DNA of 64,000 nucleotides from NCBI RefSeq assembly GCF_016879755.1, contig NZ_WOFU01000010.1:31257-95256 (forward strand). Reading direction: 5' to 3'. A model generated the notes under the pieces. The model made no database searches. It saw nothing but the letters and a program-made list of their open reading frames with translations, and had not been told where the DNA came from. Origin of the DNA: Bacillus sp. B15-48. Its GTDB lineage: Bacteria > Bacillota > Bacilli > Bacillales > Cytobacillaceae. Shown in pieces: positions 36,109-45,485 of the stretch (the stretch's first letter is position 1; the number at the start of each line of letters is the position of its first letter). A program made the position numbers and the translations under genes.

Positions 36109-39100
36109 TTCTCCCCTTCTCCTTTCATTCTGCGAATATCCACCGCTTCTATCGTAGTCAATTCATCGACAGAAGCCTCACTATTTCGCGAATGGCGAAT
36201 CGCATGATTACGAATCGCTTCTTCACAAACATTTCGAACAAACCGTCCATTGCCGCTGTCCACTTGTCCGGCAACCGTCTTGAACAGATCGAGCATCGCC
36301 TCCTCTGCCTGTTTCGAGGCTTTGTAGCCTTTTCCATGGAGGGTGACGCGACTGATTTTTAGTAATTCCTTCGGGTTGTAATCCTTAAAGGTAATAATAT
36401 TTGGAAAGCGTGATCGCAATCCCGGGTTTAAACGGAGAAACTCCTCCATATCATTTTCATAACCAGCAACAATCACGACTAACTCATCTTTAAAATCTTC
36501 CATCGCTTTCACAAGTGTATCAATTGCCTCTTTCCCAAACGAATCGGAGGCAAGACTGTAAGCTTCATCAATAAACAGCACTCCACCAAGTGCTTCTTCA
36601 ATCACATCTCTTGTTTTTAAAGCCGTTTGTCCGACATAACCTGCGACAAGTCCAGAACGGTCTGTTTCAACGAGATGATCCGTTTTAATGACAGCTAATT
36701 CATTTAAACGTTTCGCAATAATCCGAGCAATGGTCGTCTTTCCGGTCCCGGGATTTCCTTTAAACACCATATGCAAGCTTTGGCTGCCCATATCAGGTAG
36801 GCCAAGCGCTTTCCGTCGCCGATTCATTTCAATTTGCGCCGATAAACTCTTCACAAATGATTTTACTTCCTCTAAGCCAATGATTTTTTCCAATTCTTCA
36901 AAGGCGGACTGTTGTGCTTTTTCAGCTTCCAAACCAAAATCATGGAGTGTTAATAACGTTAATTCATCGTTTGAAAGCTCAATTTCATCGGCAATCCGGA
37001 CCGCCTGGTTTCGAACCGCTTTTTCTAGCGCATTTCGAACTAAACGACCATTGCCAACATCCTTTTTCCCGGCAATTTGATTTCGTTCGTACCAATCTTT
37101 TAATGGCTTCTGAATGCCTTCTTCAAGCTGAAAACCACGCGAATGAACCATCAACTCTGTCATTTGCACCATTTCTTCTGGTGCATAATCTGGAAATTCA
37201 AGCTGCAACGGAAAACGCGAGGCCAAGCCTGGATTCACTTTTAAAAATTCCTTCATTTCATCTGTATAGCCCGCTAAAATGACGATCAAATTGTCTTTGT
37301 GCATTTCAATTAAACGGACAAGTTCATTAATTGCTTCCTCGCCCACTCCGCCCTTTTGATCAACAAGGGCATAGGCTTCATCAATAAATAAAACCCCGCC
37401 GAGAGCCGACTGTACTACCTCTTTCGTTTTTTCTGCTGTTTGTCCGACATACCCCGATACCAACTCTGTCCGGCCCACTTCGACCAAATGTCCTTTCTTA
37501 ATTACATCAAGATTTCTCAGCATTTCTGCAACATATCTAGCAATCGTTGTTTTTCCGGTTCCCGGGTTTCCGGCGAAAATCATGTTCAACGTTTGTTCCG
37601 TTCTCACTTCAATTCCAACTTCTTTTCGTCGCTTATTCACAAGAATTTGTTTCTCTAGCGTACGCAGGAACGTTTTCACATGGTCCAAACCGATGATCTC
37701 ATTTAACTTTTCTTCCAGATTAAATGGCAGTTCTTCAACAATCCCGAAATCCTCTTTTATTAAAAGGTTTAAATTCGGATGTTCATCGGCTTGGTCGACT
37801 AATCGCGCTGATTGTTTCCGGATCGCTTCCTCCAACAAATTGCGGACTAGCCGGCCATTGCCGCTATCGTTTCTACCGGGTACCTGCTTTTTCGCAAAAA
37901 GAGTTTGCAACTCATCGATAGCCGTTTCTTCGATCTCATACCCTCGTTGCGACGCCATCATTTCACAAATCTCCACCATCTCACCAGGTGTGTAATCAGG
38001 AAATTCCACATAAAATGGAAAGCGGGATGGCAAGCCCGGATTTGCTTTTAAAAAGTCATTCATTTCATTCGTATACCCGGCCAGAATGACAACGAAATCT
38101 TCGCGGTAATCCTCCATTCCTTTCACAACCGTATCAATCGCTTCCTGGCCAAACGGGTCTTGCTTATCACGCGACAAAGTATACGCCTCATCAATAAATA
38201 GGACGCCCCCGACAGCTTCTTGGATTTTCGCATTCGTCTTCGGGGCCGTTGAACCTAAGTATTGCCCGACCAAATCTTGTCTCGCTGTTTCCACTAGTTG
38301 TCCCTTTGATAAAATTCCCATCGCTTTTAATAGTTTCCCGACTAAACGAGCAACTGTCGTTTTGCCCGTACCTGGGTTTCCGGAAAAGACCATATGCAGC
38401 GTGAAAGAAAGGTCTTTTCGCCCCGCTTTTTTACGCATGCTCTGAACCTTTACCGTATCAATTAACTCTTTGACAAAGGACTTCACATTTGCGAGGCCAA
38501 TCAGCTCATTTAATTCTTTTAAAAGCTCTTCAAGCGTATCTTCTTCCTGATCTGAAACTTGAAGAATAGGAATGATTTCCCCGCCTTTCTTGATAACTAA
38601 TTGATTTTCATGAACTTCCACAACAACTAGTTCGCCTTGCTCAACCACTCTTCTGGCACGTAAATCCATTAGCTTTGCTAATAAATCATCTTCAATCCAA
38701 TGCGATAACGCCGTACCATATCGCTTTGATTGTAGGGCATGCTCTGCTAAAAATAAGGCTGCATCTTCGCCAAACTGCAACGAAATTTTGGCATTTGCTT
38801 GTAATTGTCTTTGGATTATACCAACGCGTTCAAACACTAACTGGCTCAATGCCTTCAACGTCAATGGCTGCGAAAGCAAGGTTTCATCAATGGTGGAACG
38901 AATTTCCATCGGCAGCCTGCTTAACGCTTCCTCTTTCGTTTCTAGTGGCTCTTCTAGGGAAAAAACAATAAAAAAGTCGGCCGCTTCGACAGTAATCCCA
39001 GCATCGGTTCGGAAAAACCCTTTCGTGACTAAATCAGTCATATAATGAAGGATTTCACTTTGTGCTCTTTCCACTCCTTTGAAGCAAACCGTCCCTATCC

Positions 39101-39692
39101 CAAATTCAAAGGCCGCGGCGCAATCGGTAAGAAAATTTGTATGAATCTCCCGGTCGCTATATGAGGCCAAATCGATTTCCATCACTTTCCGATAAGGGAT
39201 CAAGCGATGCTGATACAAATGCTCGATGAGCAAGGAAAGACTAAACATTTTCCCTGTCCCTTCAGGACCAGCAAGTAAAAGGGTTTGTTGGATATTTCCT
39301 TTTTTACGAGTAAGAAAAGCGCGTTTATAGGCGGTTACCAAGTTTTCAATGTATTGAGGCTGTTCAAGAACTTGTACATTTAAGGACTGAATGATTTGTT
39401 CAAAAACCTCATCCAAATGCTCAGGATTTCCGGTCGTTCGTAGTTGCATCATTCCTTTTTTTGTATCAGCAGCAACCTCTTTTACGGCACTCGACGATAA
39501 CGGACTACCACCATGGGCAGAAGCAGCAGCCACACTTCCTCCTCTTTTGCCTGGTGTATAGGTAGGAGCAGGGGAGGAAGCTTGAATGACTCGACCCATT
39601 GGCTGTTTTCGCTTTCTAAAGCCATGCTGTTTTACATAATCGATTAATTGAATTTCAGGCAAAACAATTCGAATCCACCGTTGAAATGACAT
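36105..39692 (-). CDS. Multi-module AAA+ ATPase: one degenerate and three CbxX/SpoVK-like modules
   Basis: 1195 residues. N-terminal ~90 residues are low-complexity. A first AAA+ module (residues ~100-370) has a Walker A-like GPEGTGK (~142-148) but no Walker B acidic pair (TVCFKGVERAQ), so is probably inactive; it resembles a ClpB D2-type fold. Three CbxX/CfxQ modules follow, each with GNPGTGKT (about 438, 708, 979), GVLFIDEAY (about 497, 765, 1036), an arginine-finger region (NPGLxSRFP) and GNGR. All three look catalytically intact. AGGGGAG precedes the ATG. SpoVK and EccA have one such module; three in one chain is unusual. Coupled to two membrane protein genes. Confidence 0.85.
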   Translation of the reverse strand: MSFQRWIRIVLPEIQLIDYVKQHGFRKRKQPMGRVIQASSPAPTYTPGKRGGSVAAASAHGGSPLSSSAVKEVAADTKKGMMQLRTTGNPEHLDEVFEQIIQSLNVQVLEQPQYIENLVTAYKRAFLTRKKGNIQQTLLLAGPEGTGKMFSLSLLIEHLYQHRLIPYRKVMEIDLASYSDREIHTNFLTDCAAAFEFGIGTVCFKGVERAQSEILHYMTDLVTKGFFRTDAGITVEAADFFIVFSLEEPLETKEEALSRLPMEIRSTIDETLLSQPLTLKALSQLVFERVGIIQRQLQANAKISLQFGEDAALFLAEHALQSKRYGTALSHWIEDDLLAKLMDLRARRVVEQGELVVVEVHENQLVIKKGGEIIPILQVSDQEEDTLEELLKELNELIGLANVKSFVKELIDTVKVQSMRKKAGRKDLSFTLHMVFSGNPGTGKTTVARLVGKLLKAMGILSKGQLVETARQDLVGQYLGSTAPKTNAKIQEAVGGVLFIDEAYTLSRDKQDPFGQEAIDTVVKGMEDYREDFVVILAGYTNEMNDFLKANPGLPSRFPFYVEFPDYTPGEMVEICEMMASQRGYEIEETAIDELQTLFAKKQVPGRNDSGNGRLVRNLLEEAIRKQSARLVDQADEHPNLNLLIKEDFGIVEELPFNLEEKLNEIIGLDHVKTFLRTLEKQILVNKRRKEVGIEVRTEQTLNMIFAGNPGTGKTTIARYVAEMLRNLDVIKKGHLVEVGRTELVSGYVGQTAEKTKEVVQSALGGVLFIDEAYALVDQKGGVGEEAINELVRLIEMHKDNLIVILAGYTDEMKEFLKVNPGLASRFPLQLEFPDYAPEEMVQMTELMVHSRGFQLEEGIQKPLKDWYERNQIAGKKDVGNGRLVRNALEKAVRNQAVRIADEIELSNDELTLLTLHDFGLEAEKAQQSAFEELEKIIGLEEVKSFVKSLSAQIEMNRRRKALGLPDMGSQSLHMVFKGNPGTGKTTIARIIAKRLNELAVIKTDHLVETDRSGLVAGYVGQTALKTRDVIEEALGGVLFIDEAYSLASDSFGKEAIDTLVKAMEDFKDELVVIVAGYENDMEEFLRLNPGLRSRFPNIITFKDYNPKELLKISRVTLHGKGYKASKQAEEAMLDLFKTVAGQVDSGNGRFVRNVCEEAIRNHAIRHSRNSEASVDELTTIEAVDIRRMKGEGEK

Positions 39693-39855
39693 ATGTACTC
39701 CCCTACTATCATGGTTTTTAAATTCCTAATCTTTCTTATGATGTACGATATTCACCGATAAATTTGTATTATTATAAAAAGATTGACCAAACTTTATTCA
39801 GTTGAGGGTCCCCCCATTGTTCATAATTGATATCATCTGCCTGAAAAATATTCTT

Positions 39856-39884
39856 TTGACGTCCTTGCACTCTTCCAATAAGAT
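39856..39884 (+). promoter_or_regulatory. Sigma-A-type promoter for the two-component operon
   Basis: TTGACG (39856-39861), 17-base spacer, TAAGAT (39879-39884), ending 34 bases before the response-regulator start. A good -35 and fair -10. Confidence 0.65.
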
Positions 39885-39918
39885 TAAAAGAAAAACCTGT
39901 ATGTTAGGGTGAAGAGAA

Positions 39919-40602
39919 TTGAAAATTTTATTGGTCGAGGATGATCGTACGATCGCTTCGGGATTGGAATATTCCTTGAATCAAGAGGACTATGAAACCG
40001 TGCTTTGTCATAATGCCGCTTCGGCAACAGAAGTCATTCAGAATAACATGAACGAAATCGATTTATGCTTATTTGATCTGAGCTTACCGGATGGCAGCGG
40101 GTATGATTTATGTGAGTTCGTGAAAAAACGTCGAGACATTCCGGTGATTTTTTTAACCGCTTTTGATGATGAAGTGAATGTCGTCATGGGGCTTGATATG
40201 GGGGCGGATGATTATATTACAAAACCCTTTCGAATCCGAGAGCTTATTTCCAGAATTAAAACGGTTCTCCGCCGTTATCATCGCCATTCCGAACCGAAAA
40301 ACACGATTGAAATACAAAGCATTCAAATCAACACGTTAGAAGGTAAAGTATATAAAAATGGCCGAGAAGTCTTGTTGACGGCTTTAGAATATCGGCTCTT
40401 CCTTATTTTCGCCAATCACATCGGACAGGTCCTTACAAGAGCCCAGCTGCTCGACCGAATATGGGATGTCGCCGGTGATTTTGTCAATGACAACACCTTG
40501 ACTGTCTATATTAAAAGATTACGCGAAAAACTTGAAGACGACCCGCAGCACCCGACGCTGATTAAAACCGTTCGCGGGATGGGCTATAAGGTTGGTGGCT
40601 GA
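39919..40602 (+). CDS. OmpR/PhoB-family response regulator
   Basis: 227 residues. Receiver domain with acidic pocket EDD (residues 7-9), phosphoacceptor Asp53 in LFDLSLPDG and Lys in YITKPFR; C-terminal winged helix with ALEYRLFLIF and VNDNTLTVYIKRLREKLE and IKTVRGMGYK. Start is TTG with AGGGTGAAGAG upstream. It overlaps the histidine kinase gene and presumably controls the ABC transporter operon that follows, whose promoter carries tandem repeats of the type OmpR-family dimers bind. BceR/YxdJ-like by context. Confidence 0.94.
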   Translation: MKILLVEDDRTIASGLEYSLNQEDYETVLCHNAASATEVIQNNMNEIDLCLFDLSLPDGSGYDLCEFVKKRRDIPVIFLTAFDDEVNVVMGLDMGADDYITKPFRIRELISRIKTVLRRYHRHSEPKNTIEIQSIQINTLEGKVYKNGREVLLTALEYRLFLIFANHIGQVLTRAQLLDRIWDVAGDFVNDNTLTVYIKRLREKLEDDPQHPTLIKTVRGMGYKVGG

Positions 40603-41608
40603 GTTGCTACGCAATCGAGAAATTCAACTCTTCCTCACGATTCTAGTTTTAATCACTGCCATCGGATTTATTTTAGCGGCGATTTTCGTTTCGATGCTGG
40701 CGGCCGTTTTGGTGCTCGGCATCGCGACCTTACTCATTAGCTGCACGCTAATTTTCACCAAATGGCGTTACCGTGAAATTGAAAAACTTTCCGGATATTT
40801 ACAGCAAATCAGCAATGGCGACTATCAGTTAGACGTCCGTGATAATGATGAAGGGGAATTAAGCCTGTTAAAAAGTCAAATTTATAAAGTGACAAAAATG
40901 CTGTCTGAACAAGGGGCAGTTTTACATGAAGATAAAGCAAAATTAACCATTGCGATTTCTGATATCTCTCACCAATTAAAAACCCCGCTCACCTCAATGA
41001 TGGTGATGGCCGATTTATTGCGTGATAAAGGGATAGATGATCACAAAAGGGCAGAATTTACCCGTAAACTTCAAGCCCAGCTCGAACGCATGGAATGGCT
41101 CGTTTCTTCATTATTAAAACTCTCAAAAATCGATGCTGGAACAATCGCATTTAAAAAGGAAAAAGTCTCGGTCGCTCCTCTTATTCAAAAAGCGGTCGAT
41201 CCATTATTGGTCCCAATGGATATTAAAATGCAAAGCTTAGCCATAAAAGGCGATGAAAAAGCCGCGTTTAACGGTGACTTCAACTGGACCGCAGAAGCAC
41301 TCATTAATATTATGAAAAACTGTGTTGAACACACAAGTGAAAACGGAGAAATTGCGATTACCTTTTCGGAGAACGCTCTTTTTACAGAAATAACGATTTC
41401 AGACAACGGAAAAGGCATCGCGAAGGAAGATCTCCCTTACGTTTTCAAACGGTTTTACAAAGGGAAAAATGCGAGTAACGAAAGTGTCGGAATCGGCCTG
41501 GCGATGGCGCACAGTATCATTACAAGCCAACAAGGCGATATCGTCGTAAAAAGTCAAAAAGACTTTGGGACAACGTTTCAAATTAAATTATACAAGCAGG
41601 TGATTTGA
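40595..41608 (+). CDS. Sensor histidine kinase
   Basis: About 337 residues. Two membrane helices lie close together (about 13-34 and 36-55) with almost no outside loop, then a HAMP-like segment, HisKA with SDISHQLKTPLT (phosphoacceptor His ~126), and HATPase with the N box MKNCVEH, DNGKGIAKED (G1) and VGIGLAMAH (G2). The near absence of a sensor domain suits a kinase that senses through a partner transporter, as in BceS types, though HAMP is atypical for BceS. Starts at GTG inside the end of the regulator gene. Confidence 0.92.
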   Translation: MAELLRNREIQLFLTILVLITAIGFILAAIFVSMLAAVLVLGIATLLISCTLIFTKWRYREIEKLSGYLQQISNGDYQLDVRDNDEGELSLLKSQIYKVTKMLSEQGAVLHEDKAKLTIAISDISHQLKTPLTSMMVMADLLRDKGIDDHKRAEFTRKLQAQLERMEWLVSSLLKLSKIDAGTIAFKKEKVSVAPLIQKAVDPLLVPMDIKMQSLAIKGDEKAAFNGDFNWTAEALINIMKNCVEHTSENGEIAITFSENALFTEITISDNGKGIAKEDLPYVFKRFYKGKNASNESVGIGLAMAHSIITSQQGDIVVKSQKDFGTTFQIKLYKQVI

Positions 41609-41671
41609 CGGATTTCACCTGCTTCTCTTTACCGTCCCTCCTCCCTCTTTCCCTTCCAAAGTGAATAAATT

Positions 41672-41714
41672 GTCACTTAAGAGTCACTTTAAAGTCATAC
41701 TAACCCGATATACT
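41672..41714 (+). promoter_or_regulatory. Direct-repeat operator and -10 of the ABC transporter operon
   Basis: GTCACTT at 41672, GTCACTT at 41683 and GTCATAC at 41694, spaced 11 bases each, followed by a TATACT -10 at 41709-41714. No -35 hexamer is evident, so the repeats sit where an OmpR-family activator would contact polymerase. Best guess: binding site of the adjacent response regulator. Confidence 0.65.
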
Positions 41715-41749
41715 GACCTCAAGACAAAGAAGTTACGGAGGTTTTCTTA

Positions 41750-42433
41750 ATGAATATCGTTGAAGTTCAAAATCTGTCTAAAGTGTATGGGAAAGGAGAA
41801 ACAGCGGTTGCCGCCCTTGATGATGTTTCTTTTTCCGTGAAAAAAGGCGAATTTGTTTGCATAATCGGTCCATCTGGTTCAGGTAAGTCCACACTGCTTC
41901 ATTTACTTGGCGGAGTCGATCGGCCAACGAGCGGGAAGGTTCTCATTGATCAGACCGATATTTATGACTTGAATGAAACACAGCTGGCGATTTTTAGACG
42001 CAGGCAAATCGGCTTGATTTATCAATTTTATAATCTCATTCCGATTTTAACGGTGGAGGAAAATATGACCTTGCCTATGCTCTTGGACGAACAAAAAGTG
42101 GATCGAAGCCAGTTGAACAAGATTGTTGACATTTTAGGGTTAACAAATCGGCTTTCCCATTTGCCAAATCAGCTTTCAGGCGGCCAGCAGCAACGAGTGT
42201 CAATCGGACGAGCATTAATCAGCAATCCTGCGATTATTCTTGCTGACGAACCGACAGGCAACCTCGATAGTAAAAATAGTGAAGAAATCATGGAACTACT
42301 GAAAATGTTTAACAAAACCTATAAGCAAACGTTAATGGTGATTACCCATGATGAGCGCATTGCTCTACAAGCTGACCGCATCATTTCAATTGAAGATGGC
42401 AAGGTCGCAAAAGATGAGGTCATCCGGCCATGA
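41750..42433 (+). CDS. ABC transporter ATP-binding protein, BceA/MacB-like
   Basis: 227 residues. Walker [12 protein letters not shown]-loop [11 protein letters not shown], signature LSGGQQQR, Walker [13 protein letters not shown] and H-loop VITHD are all intact. GGAGG lies 7-8 bases before the ATG. The permease gene overlaps its stop by four bases. With the upstream two-component system this has the layout of antimicrobial-peptide detoxification modules. Confidence 0.95.
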   Translation: MNIVEVQNLSKVYGKGETAVAALDDVSFSVKKGEFVCIIGPSGSGKSTLLHLLGGVDRPTSGKVLIDQTDIYDLNETQLAIFRRRQIGLIYQFYNLIPILTVEENMTLPMLLDEQKVDRSQLNKIVDILGLTNRLSHLPNQLSGGQQQRVSIGRALISNPAIILADEPTGNLDSKNSEEIMELLKMFNKTYKQTLMVITHDERIALQADRIISIEDGKVAKDEVIRP

Positions 42434-45018
42434 ATATTATCAATAAAGTAACGATTAGGCATTTAAAAGAAAACAAACGCCGATCCCTTGTCACCATTAT
42501 CGGCGTCATTATTTCAGTAGCAATGATCACCGCGGTTGCGACACTAGGTGTTTCCTTTTTAGATTTAATGATTCGGCAGGATATCGCCAAAAATGGAGAA
42601 TGGCATGTTCAATATCAAGATGTCACTTTAGAGCAAATCGAAGCGATTGAACATGACCGTAATACAAAAACACTTGCCCTCTCAAGCGATGGTTATGCAG
42701 CCTTAGAGGAATCAAACAATGCTTATAAACCGTATTTATATTTTCGCAACTATAATAAAACCGGTATGGAACAGTTCCCGATCGAAGTCATCGAGGGAAG
42801 ACTTCCTCAAAATGAAGACGAGATTGCCATTTCTGAAGCGATTCGAACCAATGCACAAGTTGATTACAACATCGGGGATCAGCTCACGGTTAATATTGGC
42901 GTCCGTTTGCATAAAACAGAAGGAACGAAGTTAACGCAAACCCACTCCCTCCAACGGAATGAAGACGAGATCACCGAAGAGCTGCAAATTCGTGAAACGA
43001 AAACGGTGACGATCGTTGGAATGATTGAACGGCCTTCCTGGGAACCAACTTGGTCTCCTGGGTACACGGTCATTGGCTATCTTGACGAACAGTCCTTAAA
43101 TGAAGCAGACACCGTTGCTGCGATTGTCGTGTTATCGGAAATAAACGGTTCCCTTTTTGAACATGCGGATCGTCTTGCTGCAACACTAGGAATCGAACAA
43201 GTTTATTTTAATACAGATTTGCTTCGCTATTATGGGGTTACCGACAATGATCAATTACGGATGACGTTGTTTTCTTTAGCGGGCATTATTATGGCAGTCA
43301 TTATCATTGGCTCGGTAGCTCTCATTTATAATGCGTTCGCCATTAGTGTCTCTGAACGGGCTAGACATTTAGGAATGCTTTCTAGCATTGGCGCGACGAA
43401 AAAGCAAAAGCGGAATTCAGTCTTTTTTGAAGGTGCGGTCATCGGTGCAATCAGTATCCCCATTGGGGTTTTTGCCGGCCTTACGGGGATTGGGGTCACC
43501 TTCGCTTTTATCAATACGTTTATCGAAGAGGCACTCAATGTTTCTGAAAGATTAGAATTAGTCGTCACACCGGCTTCTATTTTGATAGCATGTGGGATTT
43601 CGATTTTGACGATTTTTATTTCAACCTATATCCCTGCCCAAAAAGCATCAAAGATTTCAGCGATTGATGCGATCCGCCAAACCCATGACATCAAGTTATC
43701 AAGGAAGACGGTGAAAACATCAAAGTTTGTGCGGAAACTCTTCGGGCTTGAAGCGGAAATCGGTCTGAAAAACGTGAAAAGAAATAAAAAAAGGTATTTG
43801 GCCACTGTGTTTTCGTTAGTCGTAAGTATTGTCTTGTTTTTATCGGTCAGCTATTTCACCGAGAGTCTAAAAAAATCGGTGCAAATGTCGCAAAATGACC
43901 TTCAGTTTGATATCCAAATTTACAGCAGTCAAATGGACATGGAAGAATTAGCAGAGTTTACCAAGCTCGATCATGTCACGAAATCGACTATTATTACGGA
44001 AACGCAATTTGAGACTCTCATTGACATCGATGAACTTCCGGCACAATTGAAAATGCAAATAGAAGAACATAATTTCGCACTTGAGGATGGAAAGTATCCT
44101 TATTATGTGATGGTGCACGGTTTAGATCAAGACAGTTTTCAAGCCTATGCTGATCAAATCGGCGTCAATCCTGAAGAATTCACCCAAAAAGATTCACCGG
44201 CAGCGATTGTGATTGATCAAATTTCCTACCAGGATTATTCATCAAGAAAATTTGTTGAAACTAAATCCATTGAGTCAGAAGTTGGAAATGTCATCGACCT
44301 ATTCAACATTTCTTACGAAGATACAGAAGATGAGCACGCGAAACGGGAAGTTGTGAATAGCCTTGTCATTGCTGCCCTTACCGACCAAGTGCCCATGGGG
44401 GTTCAAACCACTTCGCTTGGGGGCGTTAATATTATCGTTCCTGAAACAACAATGGAGCAATTGACGCTTTCTTCTAAAGATATGAACTTCTATGTATACC
44501 TAACTAGTTCCGACCCAATGGCCACACAAACAGCGATTGAAAATAGAAAGAATACGAGCGTACATGTGTACAATGTCTTTCAGCGTAGGCAACAAGATGA
44601 ACAAATGATTTTGCTGCTGTCTGTGTTCACTTATGGATTTATCACCTTGATTTCTTTCATCTCGATTGCAAATATATTTAATACAATCTCAACAAGCATT
44701 TCACTCAGAAAACGAGAATTTGCGATGCTCAAGTCCGTTGGCATGACCCCGAAAGGATTTAATAAAATGATCCATTATGAAAGTATTTTTTATGGGGTGA
44801 AAGCTCTTGTCTATGGCCTGCCAATCAGTGTGCTCGTCATGTTTGGCATCCATCGCTCCCTAGGATTCACCTTTGAATATGGATTTAGTCTCCCCTGGAT
44901 GAGCATTCTCTTCGTCATTATCATGATTTTCTTAATTGTCGGCTCGGCGATGCTGTATTCGATTTCAAAAATTAAGAATGAAAACATTATCGAGGGCTTA
45001 AAACAGGAGAATATTTAA
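42430..45018 (+). CDS. ABC transporter permease, FtsX/MacB-like
   Basis: 862 residues. Hydrophobic helices near residues 18-40, then a large outside region, then three helices (about 280-400) with an FtsX core (ERARHLGMLSSIGATKKQ), a second similar half with helices near 465 and three more near 735-850 (KREFAMLKSVGMTPKGF). The duplicated FtsX arrangement with an eight-helix-like topology matches permeases that export or sense peptides such as bacitracin-like antibiotics. The two outside regions, not one, differ from classic BceB. Ligand unknown. Confidence 0.9.
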   Translation: MNIINKVTIRHLKENKRRSLVTIIGVIISVAMITAVATLGVSFLDLMIRQDIAKNGEWHVQYQDVTLEQIEAIEHDRNTKTLALSSDGYAALEESNNAYKPYLYFRNYNKTGMEQFPIEVIEGRLPQNEDEIAISEAIRTNAQVDYNIGDQLTVNIGVRLHKTEGTKLTQTHSLQRNEDEITEELQIRETKTVTIVGMIERPSWEPTWSPGYTVIGYLDEQSLNEADTVAAIVVLSEINGSLFEHADRLAATLGIEQVYFNTDLLRYYGVTDNDQLRMTLFSLAGIIMAVIIIGSVALIYNAFAISVSERARHLGMLSSIGATKKQKRNSVFFEGAVIGAISIPIGVFAGLTGIGVTFAFINTFIEEALNVSERLELVVTPASILIACGISILTIFISTYIPAQKASKISAIDAIRQTHDIKLSRKTVKTSKFVRKLFGLEAEIGLKNVKRNKKRYLATVFSLVVSIVLFLSVSYFTESLKKSVQMSQNDLQFDIQIYSSQMDMEELAEFTKLDHVTKSTIITETQFETLIDIDELPAQLKMQIEEHNFALEDGKYPYYVMVHGLDQDSFQAYADQIGVNPEEFTQKDSPAAIVIDQISYQDYSSRKFVETKSIESEVGNVIDLFNISYEDTEDEHAKREVVNSLVIAALTDQVPMGVQTTSLGGVNIIVPETTMEQLTLSSKDMNFYVYLTSSDPMATQTAIENRKNTSVHVYNVFQRRQQDEQMILLLSVFTYGFITLISFISIANIFNTISTSISLRKREFAMLKSVGMTPKGFNKMIHYESIFYGVKALVYGLPISVLVMFGIHRSLGFTFEYGFSLPWMSILFVIIMIFLIVGSAMLYSISKIKNENIIEGLKQENI

Positions 45019-45022
45019 GTGA

Positions 45023-45059
45023 AAAAACGCGGTTTAGCTGCTGAACGAATCGCGTTTTT
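45023..45059 (+). terminator. Terminator of the ABC transporter operon
   Basis: AAAAACGCG and CGCGTTTTT pair around a 19-base loop, ending in T. It starts five bases after the permease stop. Confidence 0.75.
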
Positions 45060-45237
45060 ATATCGTTCAGTATTTTTATAGCTACTGGAATGAGTAAAAG
45101 GTATTGTAGTGGATTAATTTTAACGCCCCGATTTTTTCTGGAAACAAAATGTCGAGGGCTTTAAAACTAAGTAGTTCCGATAATGTGAAGAAAATGTAAA
45201 AAGACATTCTAAATCACAGCAAAAAAGGCAAACAAAA

Positions 45238-45265
45238 ACGCATGGAACAGTAAGACTCCATGCGT
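45238..45265 (-). terminator. Terminator-like hairpin facing the YcgL-like gene
   Basis: ACGCATGGA and TCCATGCGT pair perfectly around a 10-base loop; on the minus strand it runs into TTTTTGTTTG. Consistent with termination of transcripts from 45486-46286. The stretch 45060-45237 holds nothing recognisable. Confidence 0.65.
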
Positions 45266-45284
45266 ATAATTTTCACTTTCTTGT

Positions 45285-45460
45285 GGACATTGAGTACGTT
45301 ATTATCATAAATAACGCTGTTTTGGAGAGTCTTCGGACATTGGAGTATGTTATTTGCTAGTAAATGCGAAAAAATAACAACCTTTCAGATAAATAACGGA
45401 ATGTATGACCAAAAAAATGAAAAATCACGATTATTGTTGCAAATAACGGAACATGTGTCC
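45285..45460. repeat. Cluster of four ~20-bp units in inverted pairs
   Basis: GGACATTGAGTACGTTATT (45285), GGACATTGGAGTATGTTATT (45335) and, reversed, AAATAACGGAATGTATGACC (45391) and AAATAACGGAACATGTGTCC (45441). All are variants of one unit; two face each way at ~50-base spacing, so the array could fold into a large cruciform or hairpin between convergent genes. Confidence 0.65.
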
Positions 45461-45485
45461 TATTACATTAACACAATCTTCCCTC

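Noticed and set aside
36688..37995. Several plus-strand frames of 65-137 codons
   Set aside because: Antisense to the conserved AAA+ modules; high GC-rich codon periodicity of the real gene explains them.
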